NCBI GenBank assembly: GCA_964016415.1
Contig: OZ024666.1
Coordinates: forward strand, 3,143,310-3,207,309
Length of the DNA stretch: 64,000 bases
DNA from: Erwinia sp.
GTDB lineage: Bacteria; Pseudomonadota; Gammaproteobacteria; Enterobacterales; Enterobacteriaceae
Direction of reading: 5' to 3'
A program made the translations under genes and the position numbers. The notes under the pieces were generated by a model. It was not told the DNA's origin and ran no database searches. It saw only the letters and a program-made list of their open reading frames with translations. Each line of letters begins with the position of its first letter. The first letter of the stretch is position 1. Shown piece after piece: positions 38,394 through 50,012 of the stretch.

Positions 38394-38840
38394 ATGACCG
38401 TTAGATTACGCCCTCATCATCTGCTTTGCCTGCTGACCTACGCCGGTAAAGGCTATTCACGCGCATTTACCCGCAATTACGACACGATCCTGCAGCGCAT
38501 CGCCGATGGTGAAGCCATTGAACTGATCGAGGGGCCGGATGATATTTGCACTCCGTTACGTCACTGCAACGGCGCCCACTGTCATGACCAGCAAACGCTA
38601 ACGAATGATCTTCTGGCAATCAACGCGCTGAAAAAATATTTCAGCGCCCCGATGATCCCCGGCACCATGTTCCATCTCAGTGCTGATCATGTCAGCCAGC
38701 TGCGTCAGGCTTTTAGCAACGGGGACATCAGAGAAGCGTGTCAAACCTGCCACTGGCGCACTGCGTGTACCGCCATTGCACTACAGGGCTTTTTACATAC
38801 ACGACTCTGGCCACCAATAAACAAAACCACAGAAGAATGA
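38394..38840 (+). CDS. DUF1284 protein in the biotin transport operon
   Basis: 148 residues from ATG 38394 (MTVRLRPHHLLCLLTYAGKGYS), 10 bases after bioN. The family start RPHHLLC is diagnostic. Cysteines in DDICTPLRHC, GAHCHD and ACQTCHWRTACT are arranged as if to hold a metal or iron-sulfur centre, but no function is established. Its place as the fourth gene of a BirA-controlled operon links it to biotin supply, perhaps to BioB cluster maintenance, which is speculation. Confidence 0.82.
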   Translation: MTVRLRPHHLLCLLTYAGKGYSRAFTRNYDTILQRIADGEAIELIEGPDDICTPLRHCNGAHCHDQQTLTNDLLAINALKKYFSAPMIPGTMFHLSADHVSQLRQAFSNGDIREACQTCHWRTACTAIALQGFLHTRLWPPINKTTEE

Positions 38841-38962
38841 AGTCGGTTGAACGGTGAATACCACTTTGTAAATAAGACACCCTGACTAACCGTAACAGGT
38901 CCTCTCACCCACAAAAAAACACCGAAATAAACCGACCCCTTTCCCAAGGATACCCACTGTAT

Positions 38963-39000
38963 AAGCCCCTCCCTGCATCATTCTGCGCAGAGAGGGGCTT
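38963..39000. terminator. Stem-loop between the bioYMN operon and the adhesin remnant
   Basis: AAGCCCCTC and GAGGGGCTT give a perfect 9-bp stem with a 20-base loop that can pair further. It lies 12 bases past the adhesin stop codon on the minus strand, and 120 bases past the DUF1284 gene on the plus strand. No T-run follows on either side, so the terminator call is moderate. Confidence 0.5.
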
Positions 39001-41753
39001 CAGACGATGGGTTATTGAGAAGAGTAAATATCGATACGGGCAGCCTTACTGTCTGGCAATACTCCCCGGTCAATCCTCTCTCCACTCAAAGGAACCGTTA
39101 AGGTTGATAACGATGACGGATGCTGGGTGGTAATGGTAAATTTAACCTCTCCACTACCTGTCAGCAAAGGCCGTACTTTTTTCGCAGTCTCTTTCCAGCC
39201 AATGTTACAGATCCCTGCGCCACCATTCACTGTACCGGTGGCCGGTGAACTGTAGGTATCAAATTGATCACCAATATTTTTTAAGGTGATATCTACCGAG
39301 TAGTCATTACTTGCATAGAAATCATTCATCCATGCATCAGTCCGCGAAACCGGCTGAGTACAGGCAAACGTGATACTACCGTCAAGAGTAGTCAGTCCCA
39401 CATCTCCGCTGACATCAGTGGATTTAAGATTAAACTGACCATCCCAAACGCCTGGTGCGTTATCTTCCATGACCACAACAAAACCTAGCCCGGAATAATA
39501 ATAACCATCGGCAGATGAATTCACCTGACAGCTGTCAAACACTGCAGGCGATGCTGAAGTCGTGGTACCGCACAATTTAGGTACTATTTTTAATGTCCCC
39601 AGCTTCAGTGCGTTAACCGGACGCAGCGTATAAGAGGTATCCGGTACATTCCAGTTACCTGCAGGCGGCAGTATTGTCCCGTTCGCTCCCTTGAAGGATG
39701 TTGACACAAAATAGTTACCAAAATAGGTACTGGAAGAACGAATCATTGCCGAGTATCCCTCCGACTCCGAGAAACTGACTGCACTTAACGTCGCATCGGC
39801 CAGCGTGGTAGTGAACGTAATCCCTGTCAGACCACTGACTAAGCGTCCTTTTAAATCACGTGGATAGAAACTGGCCTTCACATAATCTGAACCGTCATTA
39901 ATCAAATACATTTTGTTCAGTTCTGTATTGGTTGAATGTGTTTCTGAAACATAAACCCCCACTGCCGTACTGCCGGATACTGCGTTGTAATCACTCTCCA
40001 CCGCGTAACTATTATCTCCACTGCGGGTTGATGACATCCGTACTGTCAATTTGCCAGAGTTGTCAGTTGTCCCTTCATATGTAGCATTCTGCCGTTGCCC
40101 CGCATCGCTGTTACTGTCACCAATCAGCAGCTCACTCGCGGACGGAAGGGTGATTTTCACTGCCTTACCTGCGAGCGGTTGTGCAGCATTACCGCCTTCA
40201 GGCTGACCGTAAACCGTGAACGTCACCGTGTTATAGCTGGAGGCATCCGCTACAGCGCTTTCATCACTCTTACTGATATCAATACGGCTCACCGATGAGT
40301 TATAAACCAACTGCAGCGTGCCGGTTGCACCATTGGCAGCGGTAGAAGCATCACTGCCATTCACCAACGGCATAATATCCAGTGTCCCTCCCTGGGTGCC
40401 TGACCAGACAGTGCGGTTATAGGTTTGACTCTCTGAACTATAGTCCCAGCTACCATCATTAAGAGAGACTAAATCCTCCCAATTAGCGGATGTGCCACCT
40501 GCCTGCACAGTCATGCGCTGCGAAATAGTCTGTTTATTCAGGTTGGTGATTGTATTGCTATATTTATCTTTCGGCGTGAAAACCAGCGTTGACGTGGAAC
40601 TGCCGTTATTAGCCGAAATAGCTGATGGTTTCGCAGTAATCGTTGATTGAGTCACATCCAGCGCGCCGGCAATCAGTGTTACCAACGGAGTCTGCAACGA
40701 TACAGCTTCCTGGCTATTGATAATCGGGATCACTTTAACACTGCCCGTTTTCGTGCCGGCTTTCAGCGTCGCTGTATAAACATTATTTTTAAGTTCCCAT
40801 GCTGTAAGGGTTGGGACACTACCAGTGATACCCGTGATATTTTCGCTGATCGTATCAGGGGCAATCGAGGTAATCGCATTCCCCAGCGCATCTTTTGGCT
40901 GGTATGTAATTGTTGAACTGTTTCCGCTGGTTAAATCAGGATCGGCAACAATCACTGCAGGGTCAGCTGAAATCGAGCTTGTCTGCAGCGACAAAGGCCC
41001 AGGTATATATTTGATAATCAGACTTCCTGTAACCTTAACACCCTCTACTGTTGTCGAAGCAGTGGCTGTCACCGTTTCGCCTTATTATCACCAACCAACA
41101 CTTTAGCGAATGCCGTCACTGAATCGCTGGTGATAGTTGCCGGATAAAAAGAGGCACTGTTGTTCTCACCATCATCCATGGTGAAGGCAACCGAAGGCAC
41201 TTTATGACCCAACCCGTCATCAGCAGATATCTGCAGATTGCGGTTGGTCCCCGCCACTGTAGAGATCATGCCATTAACCAGCGGTTCAATGTTGGACTCA
41301 CTATTTAACTGCAACATATTTACCGTGATATTCTTCAGAGGCCCATAGGTAAAGGCGGTCGCTTTGTCCGCATCCACCCACGGGTTCGGTGCTTCAGCAT
41401 CGTTACTCACCGCACGCTCTCCCGAACTCGCCTGCACCACAATATTGCTCACCAGCGTTTTCGCGGCATCCGTCGTCAGGTATATCACCGCCTTACCTGT
41501 CTCGTCTGTCAGTGTCTGCGATGCCACAGTCGCTGTGCCACCCGATGGTGCCGATGATGACAGCACCACGCTCTGGCCGCCTTTCACCTGCCAGTTAACT
41601 TTGATGTTCGACCCGCTCAACGCATTACCGTACTTATCTTTCAGCGTCGCATGATAGGTAAAGTAACTCTCTCCGTTCGCTACCTGGCTGACAACACTGT
41701 TGTTCTGCAACGCAACCGTAGCCACACGCAGCGTCGAAAGGTTTGTGGTAATA

Positions 41754-41918
41754 GCATATTCACCAGACTCCTTCGTCCAGCTGTTCAGCGCAAGCTTCGC
41801 CTTCAGGCTGCTGCCACTGGTAACAGCGGTGTAAGTACGGGTGTATGTTCCGACATTATCCCCGGTGCCTTCCGCCCACGCCGTGTCTTTCACCTGTGCA
41901 TTAGACACCGTCACCACG
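41754..41918 (-). repeat. Near-identical Ig-domain DNA repeat, copy 1
   Basis: 165 bases that recur at 42072-42236 with a single mismatch (GTGTC against GTATC). The spacing of 318 bases equals one 106-residue Ig-like domain. Other domains of the adhesin are much more divergent, so this pair has been duplicated or homogenised recently. Confidence 0.9.
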
Positions 41919-42071
41919 CCCGACGCCAGCAGCGCCGAACTCTGTCCCGGCACCCGGTTATTGTGGGTATCTACCAGCGTCACCGTGACCTTGATATCAT
42001 CGCCCGCCACATAACTCGTCACATCAGTCACTATCGCTGAGTTCAGCTGCACCGCCGCCCCTGCCGTGATG

Positions 42072-42236
42072 GCATATTCACCAGACTCCTTCGTCCAGCT
42101 GTTCAGCGCAAGCTTCGCCTTCAGGCTGCTGCCACTGGTAACAGCGGTGTAAGTACGGGTGTATGTTCCGACATTATCCCCGGTGCCTTCCGCCCACGCC
42201 GTATCTTTCACCTGTGCATTAGACACCGTCACCACG
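42072..42236 (-). repeat. Near-identical Ig-domain DNA repeat, copy 2
   Basis: Second copy of the 165-base segment described at 41754. A diverged third version begins near 43486 and is cut by the IS element. Confidence 0.9.
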
Positions 42237-43550
42237 TCCGCGCCGCTCAGCGCACCACTCTGCCCGGTTACCGGGTTACCCTGCGTATCCTTGAGCGTCA
42301 CCGTGACCTTAATGTCACTCCCCGCCGCGTAGCTCGCCCCGTCGGTGACAATCGATGTCCCGTCTTTCACAGCGCTGTCCGCGGTAAAGGTCACCGTCTT
42401 ATTCGCCTCCGTCTTCACACTTCCGTTGGCTTTCACCGCCGCAGTCACCACCACGCCAGGCACCGCCAGCGTACTGCTCAGACGGATAACCGCCAGACCA
42501 TGCGCATCCGTACTGCTCTCTGCCGTCTGCACACCCCCGCTGTCACGGAAGCTCAGTTTACGGGTATCGTCCTCACTCACCCCGGCAGGCAGCACCTTAT
42601 CCCATACCACCGCAACCCCGGCCAGTGGCACCGCATCCCCGTTCGCATCCACTACCGTCGCCCGGTAACTGAAATACGCCGTTCCGTTCGCCACTTTTGT
42701 CTGCACACTGTCCGTCAGCTCAACCAGCTTCACGCGCATTTTCGAGGCGTCGGTGTTCACTGTAAAGTTCACCAGCTTATCCGCATTAACAATCGCCGTG
42801 CTGCCGGCAACCACCTGCGCACTCACTCGCACATTACTTATCTGCTGGCGGCTAAGCAGTGATATCCATGCTTCTCCGTTTTCATCCGTCGCACTCTTCA
42901 CATCATTGACAGCCGCATCCGTACTGCCCGGATTATTCACCGGGAACAGCGTCAGACCTGTCGCCTGGGTATTCTGCTTCCAGTTAATGATAATGCCTTT
43001 GGCCAGACTACCCGCCGTCTCTGCATTCACCAGGTTACCAAACTGGTCTTTCACCGTCGCCTTATAGGTAAATGCCGACTGGCTGTCTGCCGGCAGAGAC
43101 GTCACGGCTGTCTGCAGACTCACCACGCTCACCGTCAGCGGCCCTGTCGTGTTACTGCTTATCGTATAGAACCCTGATGACTTAACCCCGCTCCAGCCGC
43201 TGAGCTTCAGTGTCGCTGTCAGTTGTTTGCCACTGGTGATGGCGGTGTACGTCCGGGTATATGTCCCGACAGCATTTCCTGTGCCTTCTGACCAGCCTGT
43301 TGCTTTCACCTGTGCATTCGCCACACTCACTACGTTCGTACCGCCCAGCGCCCCGCTCTGCTCCGGCACCGGATTGCCCTGCGCATCCTTCAGCGTCACT
43401 GTGACCTTCATCTCACCGCCCGCCACGTAACTCTCATGGTCAGCGACAATCCCGGAGTTTGCATATACCGCCGCCCCTGCGGTGATAGCATACGGTGCCG
43501 ACGCCTTCGTCCAGCTGTTCAGTGCCAGCACCGCCTGCAGACTGTAGTGG

Positions 43551-44715
<1,165 letters not shown>

Positions 44716-44787
44716 TGGTTCACCTATAAGATGTTGAGGTGAGCATATCACCTCTGCTCAGGTGGCCAAATTCAGTGTGCCACTACA

Positions 44788-45284
44788 GAGATATCTTTAG
44801 CGGAAACGTATTGCAATGGCACAACGCGCATGACAACTTCATCACCTTCAGCGATGGCTTCACCGGATTTGGAAAGTGCCGCTCGTTTACCACTTTTATC
44901 TGACAACACTTTCAGAACGTTATTAGGCATACTGATGACGGTATAGCCGTAAACATCCAGTACGTTCAGGAAAAACTGGTAATATTGCTTTTCATCCAGT
45001 TGTTCGTAACTACGAACAGTGATCTTCCCTTTTACTGGGGGATCAATAATAATGGTTTTTCCCAGATTTTTGCTTATCGTATTAATAAACTCATGAATAT
45101 CTGTTCCTTTGAAATTAGCTGAGAACTGCTCTGCTTTTACCATCACAGGGACAGAAAATAGCATTATTAATACAGCCAGATGAGACCATGAAAAGTGTGT
45201 TTTCCTATTAAACAGAACATTTATTTTCCCGCCAAAATTATCGGCGAGAAAAAGTCTGCGAAAAATCATTCTCAATCGATTCAT
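44788..45284 (-). pseudogene. gspD: gspD fragment (type II secretin) truncated by the IS element
   Basis: The first 165 residues of a GspD secretin: a long N-terminal signal region (VLIMLFSVPVMVKA) and the N0 domain ANFKGTDIHEFINTISKNLGKTIIIDPPVKG in pieces close to E. coli GspD, then VVPLQYVSAKDI where the IS begins. About 500 residues, including all of the outer-membrane pore, are missing. It overlaps gspC by one base (TAATG). No gspE or later genes remain in the window. Confidence 0.88.
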
Positions 45285-45782
45285 TAAAATAACATCCTTG
45301 TATAATAACCATTTTCATTTAGTATTAATTTGTCTTGCAATATCAGTACAATCTCGGCCTTGATACCAGCAATGCGTTCACCTTCACCGTAGCTTTCCTG
45401 ATTACCTGAACGTTCTAAGATAACAACACGTTTATTGCGATCTTCACTGAACAACAAACCGGTTATTCTGGCCGTAAGCTTACTCTCAGGTGCATGTTCC
45501 AGCACATCTTTACTGATCTGTTCACCTGTCATCCTGAAGCGTGAGTTTACTGTAGCGTTCTTCTCGCCAGGCTTTCCAAACACCATCCCGGCTTTGAGTG
45601 CATCGATCCCTTGCTCATCAGGGAATGTAATTATTTCATTTTTTTTTCTTTTCTATCAAATTTAATGTTTACTTTTTGCGTTTCATTAGACCACAAACTC
45701 ATGGCCTGATAAGATATAAACAACAAATTAAAGATAAAAAAAAACATACTAAAAACCGAAATTTGCCTCGACTAATTTTCAT
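45284..45782 (-). pseudogene. gspC: gspC (type II secretion inner-membrane protein) with two frameshifts at 9-base homopolymers
   Basis: ATG 45782, preceded by GGAAGAAG, starts MKISRGKFRFLVCFF. A run of nine T (minus strand; plus 45736-45744) would need ten to continue IFNLLFISYQAMSLWSNETQ, which completes a transmembrane helix. A run of nine A (plus-strand T run at 45639-45647) would need ten to pass from DRKEKK to NEIITFPDEQGIDALKAGMVFG. The rest to 45284 (GLLFSEDRNKRVVILERSG) is the GspC homology region. The reader should weigh mutation, sequencing error and transcriptional slippage; with gspD truncated, loss of function is most likely. Confidence 0.75.
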
Positions 45783-45820
45783 CTTCTTCCCTGGTTTTAT
45801 TGAGTTCACATTCCTTTTTA

Positions 45821-46341
45821 TTAAGCAGTGATAGCAAAAAATGCTGCACAAGAGAGTGCTGTCATTACCATAAAAGTGAACTTGTTTTTTATAAAAGAGA
45901 CACGTGATGTTTTAATCTTACACTGTTGGCGCTCATCACTCCGCTGGTTATTATCTTCATTACTGCCGCTATTTTCTGGTACTGCCTGAGCGTAATCATG
46001 AAAGCTGAGCATCACACCGTAACGTGGAATAGTTTTAATAATATCACCCGGAATTTCATGTCTGGTAATTAATGCCCGACACTGGAAAACTATCTGGTGA
46101 TAATTGTTATCAGCGATTGTTTCATGATTATAAAACCAAACTGATTTAATGATTTCGTTTTTTTGTTTACACCTTTGAGTAAAGTAAACATGAATCTTCT
46201 TTGTAATTCAGTCAGTTTAATCTCAACATTTTCCCTTTTGAAAACGATATTTGCGTTATGGTTATCTAACAACACAAATTCATTTTCGAAAATACCCTCG
46301 CTCAAAGAGAACGTTTTCTCTTCATCATTAACAATATTCAT
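45821..46341 (-). pseudogene. Winged-helix regulator with C-terminal membrane anchor, frameshifted
   Basis: ATG 46341 (MNIVNDEEKTF, with GGAAGG upstream) opens a ToxR/CadC-like DNA-binding domain: VEIKLTELQRRFMFTLLKG. A run of seven A (plus 46158-46164) would need eight to pass into NEIIKSVWFYNHETIADNNYHQIVFQCRALI and DIIKTIPRYGVMLS, the recognition helix and wing. The frame then runs through a polar linker to a single transmembrane segment FTFMVMTALSCAAFFAI at the very end, with almost no periplasmic part. Its place next to gspC suggests it once regulated secretion or adhesion genes here. Confidence 0.72.
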
Positions 46342-47532
46342 AACACCTTCCATGGAAACATAAAAATCATTTCAACCACATTATCAGCCATAATCGTCTC
46401 CCGGAGAGAACGTGTGCTGATAATGAATGAACATTCATAATCGATAAGGAAAAAACTTATTCCACTCAACTTGACTTATAAGAAACCCCTGATGTTCAAA
46501 AGTTATTTTTTGATTAAAAAAAACTTATTATCCATATGAGATAATGCCAAGTCAAGCAACTGTCTCATCCTTATTTTTAGCCTTAAGGATAAAAAAATAA
46601 ATATCCCGGAGGATGAAAAATAAATAAACATCAAACAAAAAGCCATTAAAATCATAACGTTAGAATAAAACCAACACCAATTCTGTTCTTACTAAAACAA
46701 GATGGAGAATTTCATTGATGATTTTGTATATTCTTCTTACTCCTTAGCCTCCTGTCACAATTAACACTCTCTAATGTTCTTTCCTTTCTCAAGCCAAATA
46801 AGGTAAAAGGTTAAAAAATAGCAATGATTCATTGATGAAAATCATTATATCCTGTCATTAATACTTTATTAACCCCACAAAAAAACATTGCTATGTTACA
46901 GAGATGAGAAAAGGAATCAATAAGATTAAGTGATATCTATTTGTTTTTTTTATCCCGATGGAATTCTAATCCCGGTTTACAGGATAAAAACACGCAAAAG
47001 AGGTATGAGTCAGTAAGAGTTCCCATTCAAAAATAATTTCATTATCTTATTGTTTTTTATGAAAGATATTATAAAAAACGTGAGTGAGAGAGTGTATTTC
47101 CAGCCTGATTATCAAAAAATAGAAACCATCAGAAAAACTGTTTTATCCTCTTTCCAGTTTTACAATTAAGTCAAACTAATTTCTTTTTCTTTTCATCTCT
47201 ACAATCTCCTTTTCTTTAGTTTTTTTCAAAAAGTGAAACATACTGAAACAGTAATTAACAGAAGTTGACGGAATCCCTAAATAATAATCACCTTTATAAG
47301 CAACATCTGGATGATGTTACGCATAACAGTAATCAGAAAACTCCTAAAAAAACCTCATAAAATCCAAACTGATATAGCAAAAAATTTCATAAGTAAAGAC
47401 ACGATTAACAACGCATTTATCATACTTTTTCCGTATCCTCCCTTGCTGAGTTAGACTATTCTTGTCGTGTAATGCAGGTGCAAAAGCGCCTGCTCATCAG
47501 AAAGCTTCTTTCCTTTACAGGAGTTACTCACA
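46342..47532. other. AT-rich intergenic region of about 1.2 kb
   Basis: No frame with coding character was found on either strand. Base composition is clearly richer in A and T than in the flanking core genes, with many A and T runs, as in horizontally acquired, H-NS-bound DNA. A 36-codon frame at 47059-47169 lacks a ribosome binding site. A short stem (AACATC with GATGTT) lies near 47304-47320. The right end (47430-47532) should hold the yiaF promoter. It may be what is left of further secretion-cluster DNA. Confidence 0.55.
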
Positions 47533-48246
47533 ATGACAACAGGATTTTTCCGCCAATGGACTCGCTGGCTTGTTCCCTTTGCTACTTTTTTACTGGTTTT
47601 TCAACTGACCGGATGTGGTGATAAAGAGGCAGAACAGCGCAAGGCTTTTGTTGATTTTCTGCAAAATACCGCGATGCGCAGCAGTGGCCGCTTACCAACG
47701 CTGAGCGAAGATCAAAAACAGAAGTTCGGTCCTCTGGTCAGTGACTATGCCATTCTTTACGGCTTCTCTCAGCAGCTGAACCGCACACTGGATACCGGAG
47801 TAAAACCGGTGGTCGAGACACTATCAGCAATACGAACCCCACAGGATTATCTGACACAACGCGATACACTGCATCAGGTAAGTGGCGCTTTAACCTTAGC
47901 CACACAACAGATGCAAACAGCTAAGATGCAGGCTGAAACCAGTAAAGCTGGCCTGAAGCAACCCGATGACCTGAAAGCTGTGTATGAGACGGTGTATAAC
48001 AAAGTTGTTCTGCAACCCAGCACAACATTCATGCCCCTGTTACCCGCATTACAAACACTTTGTCAGAATGCAGTTCAGGCTGGCGATTTCCTGCAGCAGC
48101 AAGGTTCTCAGGTTACCTTTAATGGTATGAACATCCAGTTTCCTACCCAGCAGCAAGCAGCGCAATATAATGCTTTAATGGCCTCGCTCTCTGCCAGCTC
48201 TCAGGCTCTGAATCAGGCACAGAGTCTGCTGCAACAAGGTTTGTAA
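47533..48246 (+). CDS. yiaF: YiaF, DUF3053 lipoprotein
   Basis: 237 residues. A signal peptide ends in the lipobox FQLTGC, then DKEAEQRKAFVDFLQNTAMRSSGRLPTL in segments very like E. coli YiaF, so it should be lipid-anchored in the cell envelope. The C-terminal half is mostly helical and rich in Gln. The function is unknown. TTACAGGAG stands 11 bases before the ATG. The stop codon lies in a 13-base tandem duplication. Confidence 0.88.
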   Translation: MTTGFFRQWTRWLVPFATFLLVFQLTGCGDKEAEQRKAFVDFLQNTAMRSSGRLPTLSEDQKQKFGPLVSDYAILYGFSQQLNRTLDTGVKPVVETLSAIRTPQDYLTQRDTLHQVSGALTLATQQMQTAKMQAETSKAGLKQPDDLKAVYETVYNKVVLQPSTTFMPLLPALQTLCQNAVQAGDFLQQQGSQVTFNGMNIQFPTQQQAAQYNALMASLSASSQALNQAQSLLQQGL

Positions 48247-48263
48247 TTGAGGTTTGTAATTGA
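48238..48263. repeat. 13-bp tandem duplication across the yiaF stop codon
   Basis: GGTTTGTAATTGA is present twice in direct succession. The first copy contains the yiaF stop (TAA at 48244-48246), so the duplication is neutral for the protein. Confidence 0.85.
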
Positions 48264-48404
48264 GGTGTGCTATGGCAAGGATGCCGTAGACAACCGCTTT
48301 AATACCCCCGCTAATACCCTGTTCATTCGTCACTGAGATTTTCATCAGCAAATGCATTGATGTATGCTGTCATTAAGACCGTTATTCACCGTTAAGAGAT
48401 CGAC

Positions 48405-48767
48405 ATGAAATCACTCGTCCAGGACGAAATCAGAAATCTGAGTAATAAACTTGATGCCCTTACGCATAAAGAGGCACCACTTCTCGCCGCGGGTGAAAGT
48501 GAAAAACTGGCTCAGTTACTCACTGAAAAAGATAAACTGCAGGCTGAAATTACCCGACTGAGAGGCGTACAGGAACAGGTACTCAGCAAAGAAGCGCAAA
48601 AGCTGGCTAAAATGCCTTTCAAACGGGCAATTACCAAAAAAGAGCAGGCTAATATGGGGGCGCTGAAAAAAAGTGTTCGCGGTTTAGTGGTAGTGCACCC
48701 TATGACCTCTCTGGGGCGGGAAATGGGCCTGCAAGAGATGACAGGATTTGCTCACGCACCATTTTAA
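48405..48767 (+). CDS. yibL: YibL family ribosome-associated protein
   Basis: 120 residues, the same length as E. coli YibL. The N-terminal half is a charged coiled coil ([20 protein letters not shown]); the C-terminal [17 protein letters not shown] and [18 protein letters not shown] are nearly invariant in the family. Homologues have been reported to associate with ribosomes; the role is not established. Confidence 0.9.
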   Translation: MKSLVQDEIRNLSNKLDALTHKEAPLLAAGESEKLAQLLTEKDKLQAEITRLRGVQEQVLSKEAQKLAKMPFKRAITKKEQANMGALKKSVRGLVVVHPMTSLGREMGLQEMTGFAHAPF

Positions 48768-48790
48768 CAACACAATATCTGTGACTACCC

Positions 48791-48838
48791 TTACCCTGGT
48801 GTGCTCTGCTGGTTAGCAAGGCCAGCACACCAGGGTAA
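48791..48838. terminator. Strong stem-loop after yibL
   Basis: TTACCCTGGTGTGCT and its exact reverse complement form a 15-bp stem around an 18-base loop, beginning 24 bases past the yibL stop. There is no long T-run, but the stability and place suggest transcription termination or mRNA end protection, perhaps for both yibL and the converging ABC operon. Confidence 0.6.
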
Positions 48839-49016
48839 GAAAGTTAACCCACCGGAATAAATCAATATTCACTTTCCATCATGCAGCCGTTGGTTATCTG
48901 CCAGTCAGCGGGTTGCTCATGCCTGCAATAGGTGTTTACAGCCAGAAAATCAGATGTCGAATCATTTTTCTGTTGAGTTGCTGGCTGAGACCATTGATTG
49001 CTTAACTCATCATTGA

Positions 49017-50012
49017 TTAGTTATGCCGACGCTGAATATAAGTCATTGCCAGTGCAGCCGCTAACACCGCGCCTTTGATAATGTCCATCGCTTAATAAGG
49101 CACTGATAACATTACCAATCCATTCTGCAACACCCCGAGAATCACGGCGCCAAGCAGGGTTCCTAAGGCATTAGGTTTACCCGATCCGCCTAATGACAGT
49201 CCAATCCAGGCTGCGGCAACAGCATCCATTAAATACCCACCTCCGGCGTTCACCTGTGAGGAACCAATACGCGATGCCAGTAAAATGCCACCTAACCCTG
49301 CAAGCAGTGAAGCCAATACATAGGCCATTATCCGGTAACGGTGAATGCTAATGCCAGATAAACGAGCTGCCTGAGGATTGCCGCCAATCGCATACATTCT
49401 GCGTCCCTGACGGGTCAGTGATAATCCAAGCTGGGTGATCAACGTAACCACCAGCATGATGACAACGATGCCCGGCACTTACCCAAGGAATGAAAAATCA
49501 GCAGGGATAATGCCCGTGGCCATCTCACCATCAGGCATCATCATATTTTCTGTGATTGACCCCCCCTGGCTCCAGGTGGTTGCCACCCCCTGCACAATAA
49601 ACAGACTGGCGAGTGTTGCCAGCATATCCGGGATCCTGAGCACCACGATAAGAAAGGCGTTAAACAAACCAACTAGCGCGCACAGTTATAGCGTGATAGT
49701 GATGGCGGCTGTTGTTCCATAGCCGAACCAGACAAACAGAGAGATCACCAACGCATTGGCCAAAGATGCGGTTGCCCCCACCGATAAATCAAAACCACCA
49801 ATCGTCAGAGAGAGTGATACGCCTGTCGCGATAACCGTCACAATAGCAATCGAGCGTAATATGTTAATCAGGTTACCTGCGGCAAGAAAACTATCAGAAG
49901 CCAGACCAAATCCGGCAATTAACGCGACGACGGTAAACAGCATGCCCCATTTATGCAGGAATTCACCTCCCTGCAGCCTGCCTGAAAGATACGATTTTTT
50001 CTCTGTGCTCAT
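49017..50012 (-). pseudogene. Ribose-type ABC transporter permease with three in-frame TAA codons
   Basis: The 332-codon frame has no indel and encodes an RbsC-family permease: LTIGGFDLSVGATASLANALV near residue 65, TLASLFIVQG, RQGRRMYAIGGNPQAARLSGI and DIIKGAVLAAALAMTYIQRR at the end. TAA stops occur at codon 109 (49686-49688), codon 178 (49479-49481) and codon 307 (49092-49094). The last replaces the second Tyr of the usual VPYYAMDIIKG. Three independent nonsense changes show long-standing loss. It starts with an ATGA overlap with the ATPase gene. No binding-protein gene is found nearby. Confidence 0.9.

Larger units (their letters stand above)
39012..43542 (-). pseudogene. C-terminal remnant of a large Ig-repeat adhesin (invasin/intimin-like)
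   Basis: About 1500 residues of bacterial Ig-like (Big-1 type) domains remain, with repeating patterns such as VTVTLKDAQGNPV, TYTRTYTAVTSG and ANGTAYFSYRATVVDANGD, ending in IDIYSSQ. The 5' end, which should encode the signal peptide and the outer-membrane beta-barrel, is replaced by the IS element at 43543. A frameshift at 41075-41077 splits the rest: adding one A in AAGGCGAAACGG joins GDNKAK to TVTATASTTVEG. The passenger alone cannot be displayed. The G+C-rich repeats differ from the AT-rich DNA on the far side of the IS. Confidence 0.85.

Noticed and set aside
38963-39000. Attachment site or origin-like palindrome
   Set aside because: It is a single GC-rich stem-loop at a gene end and is better explained as a transcription end.
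47059-47169. 36-codon frame in the AT-rich spacer
   Set aside because: No ribosome binding site and no recognisable similarity; chance frame in AT-rich DNA is more likely.
49092-49688. Recoding of TAA as a sense codon in the permease
   Set aside because: Intact genes in the window end with TAA in the ordinary way, so three nonsense mutations are the simpler explanation.
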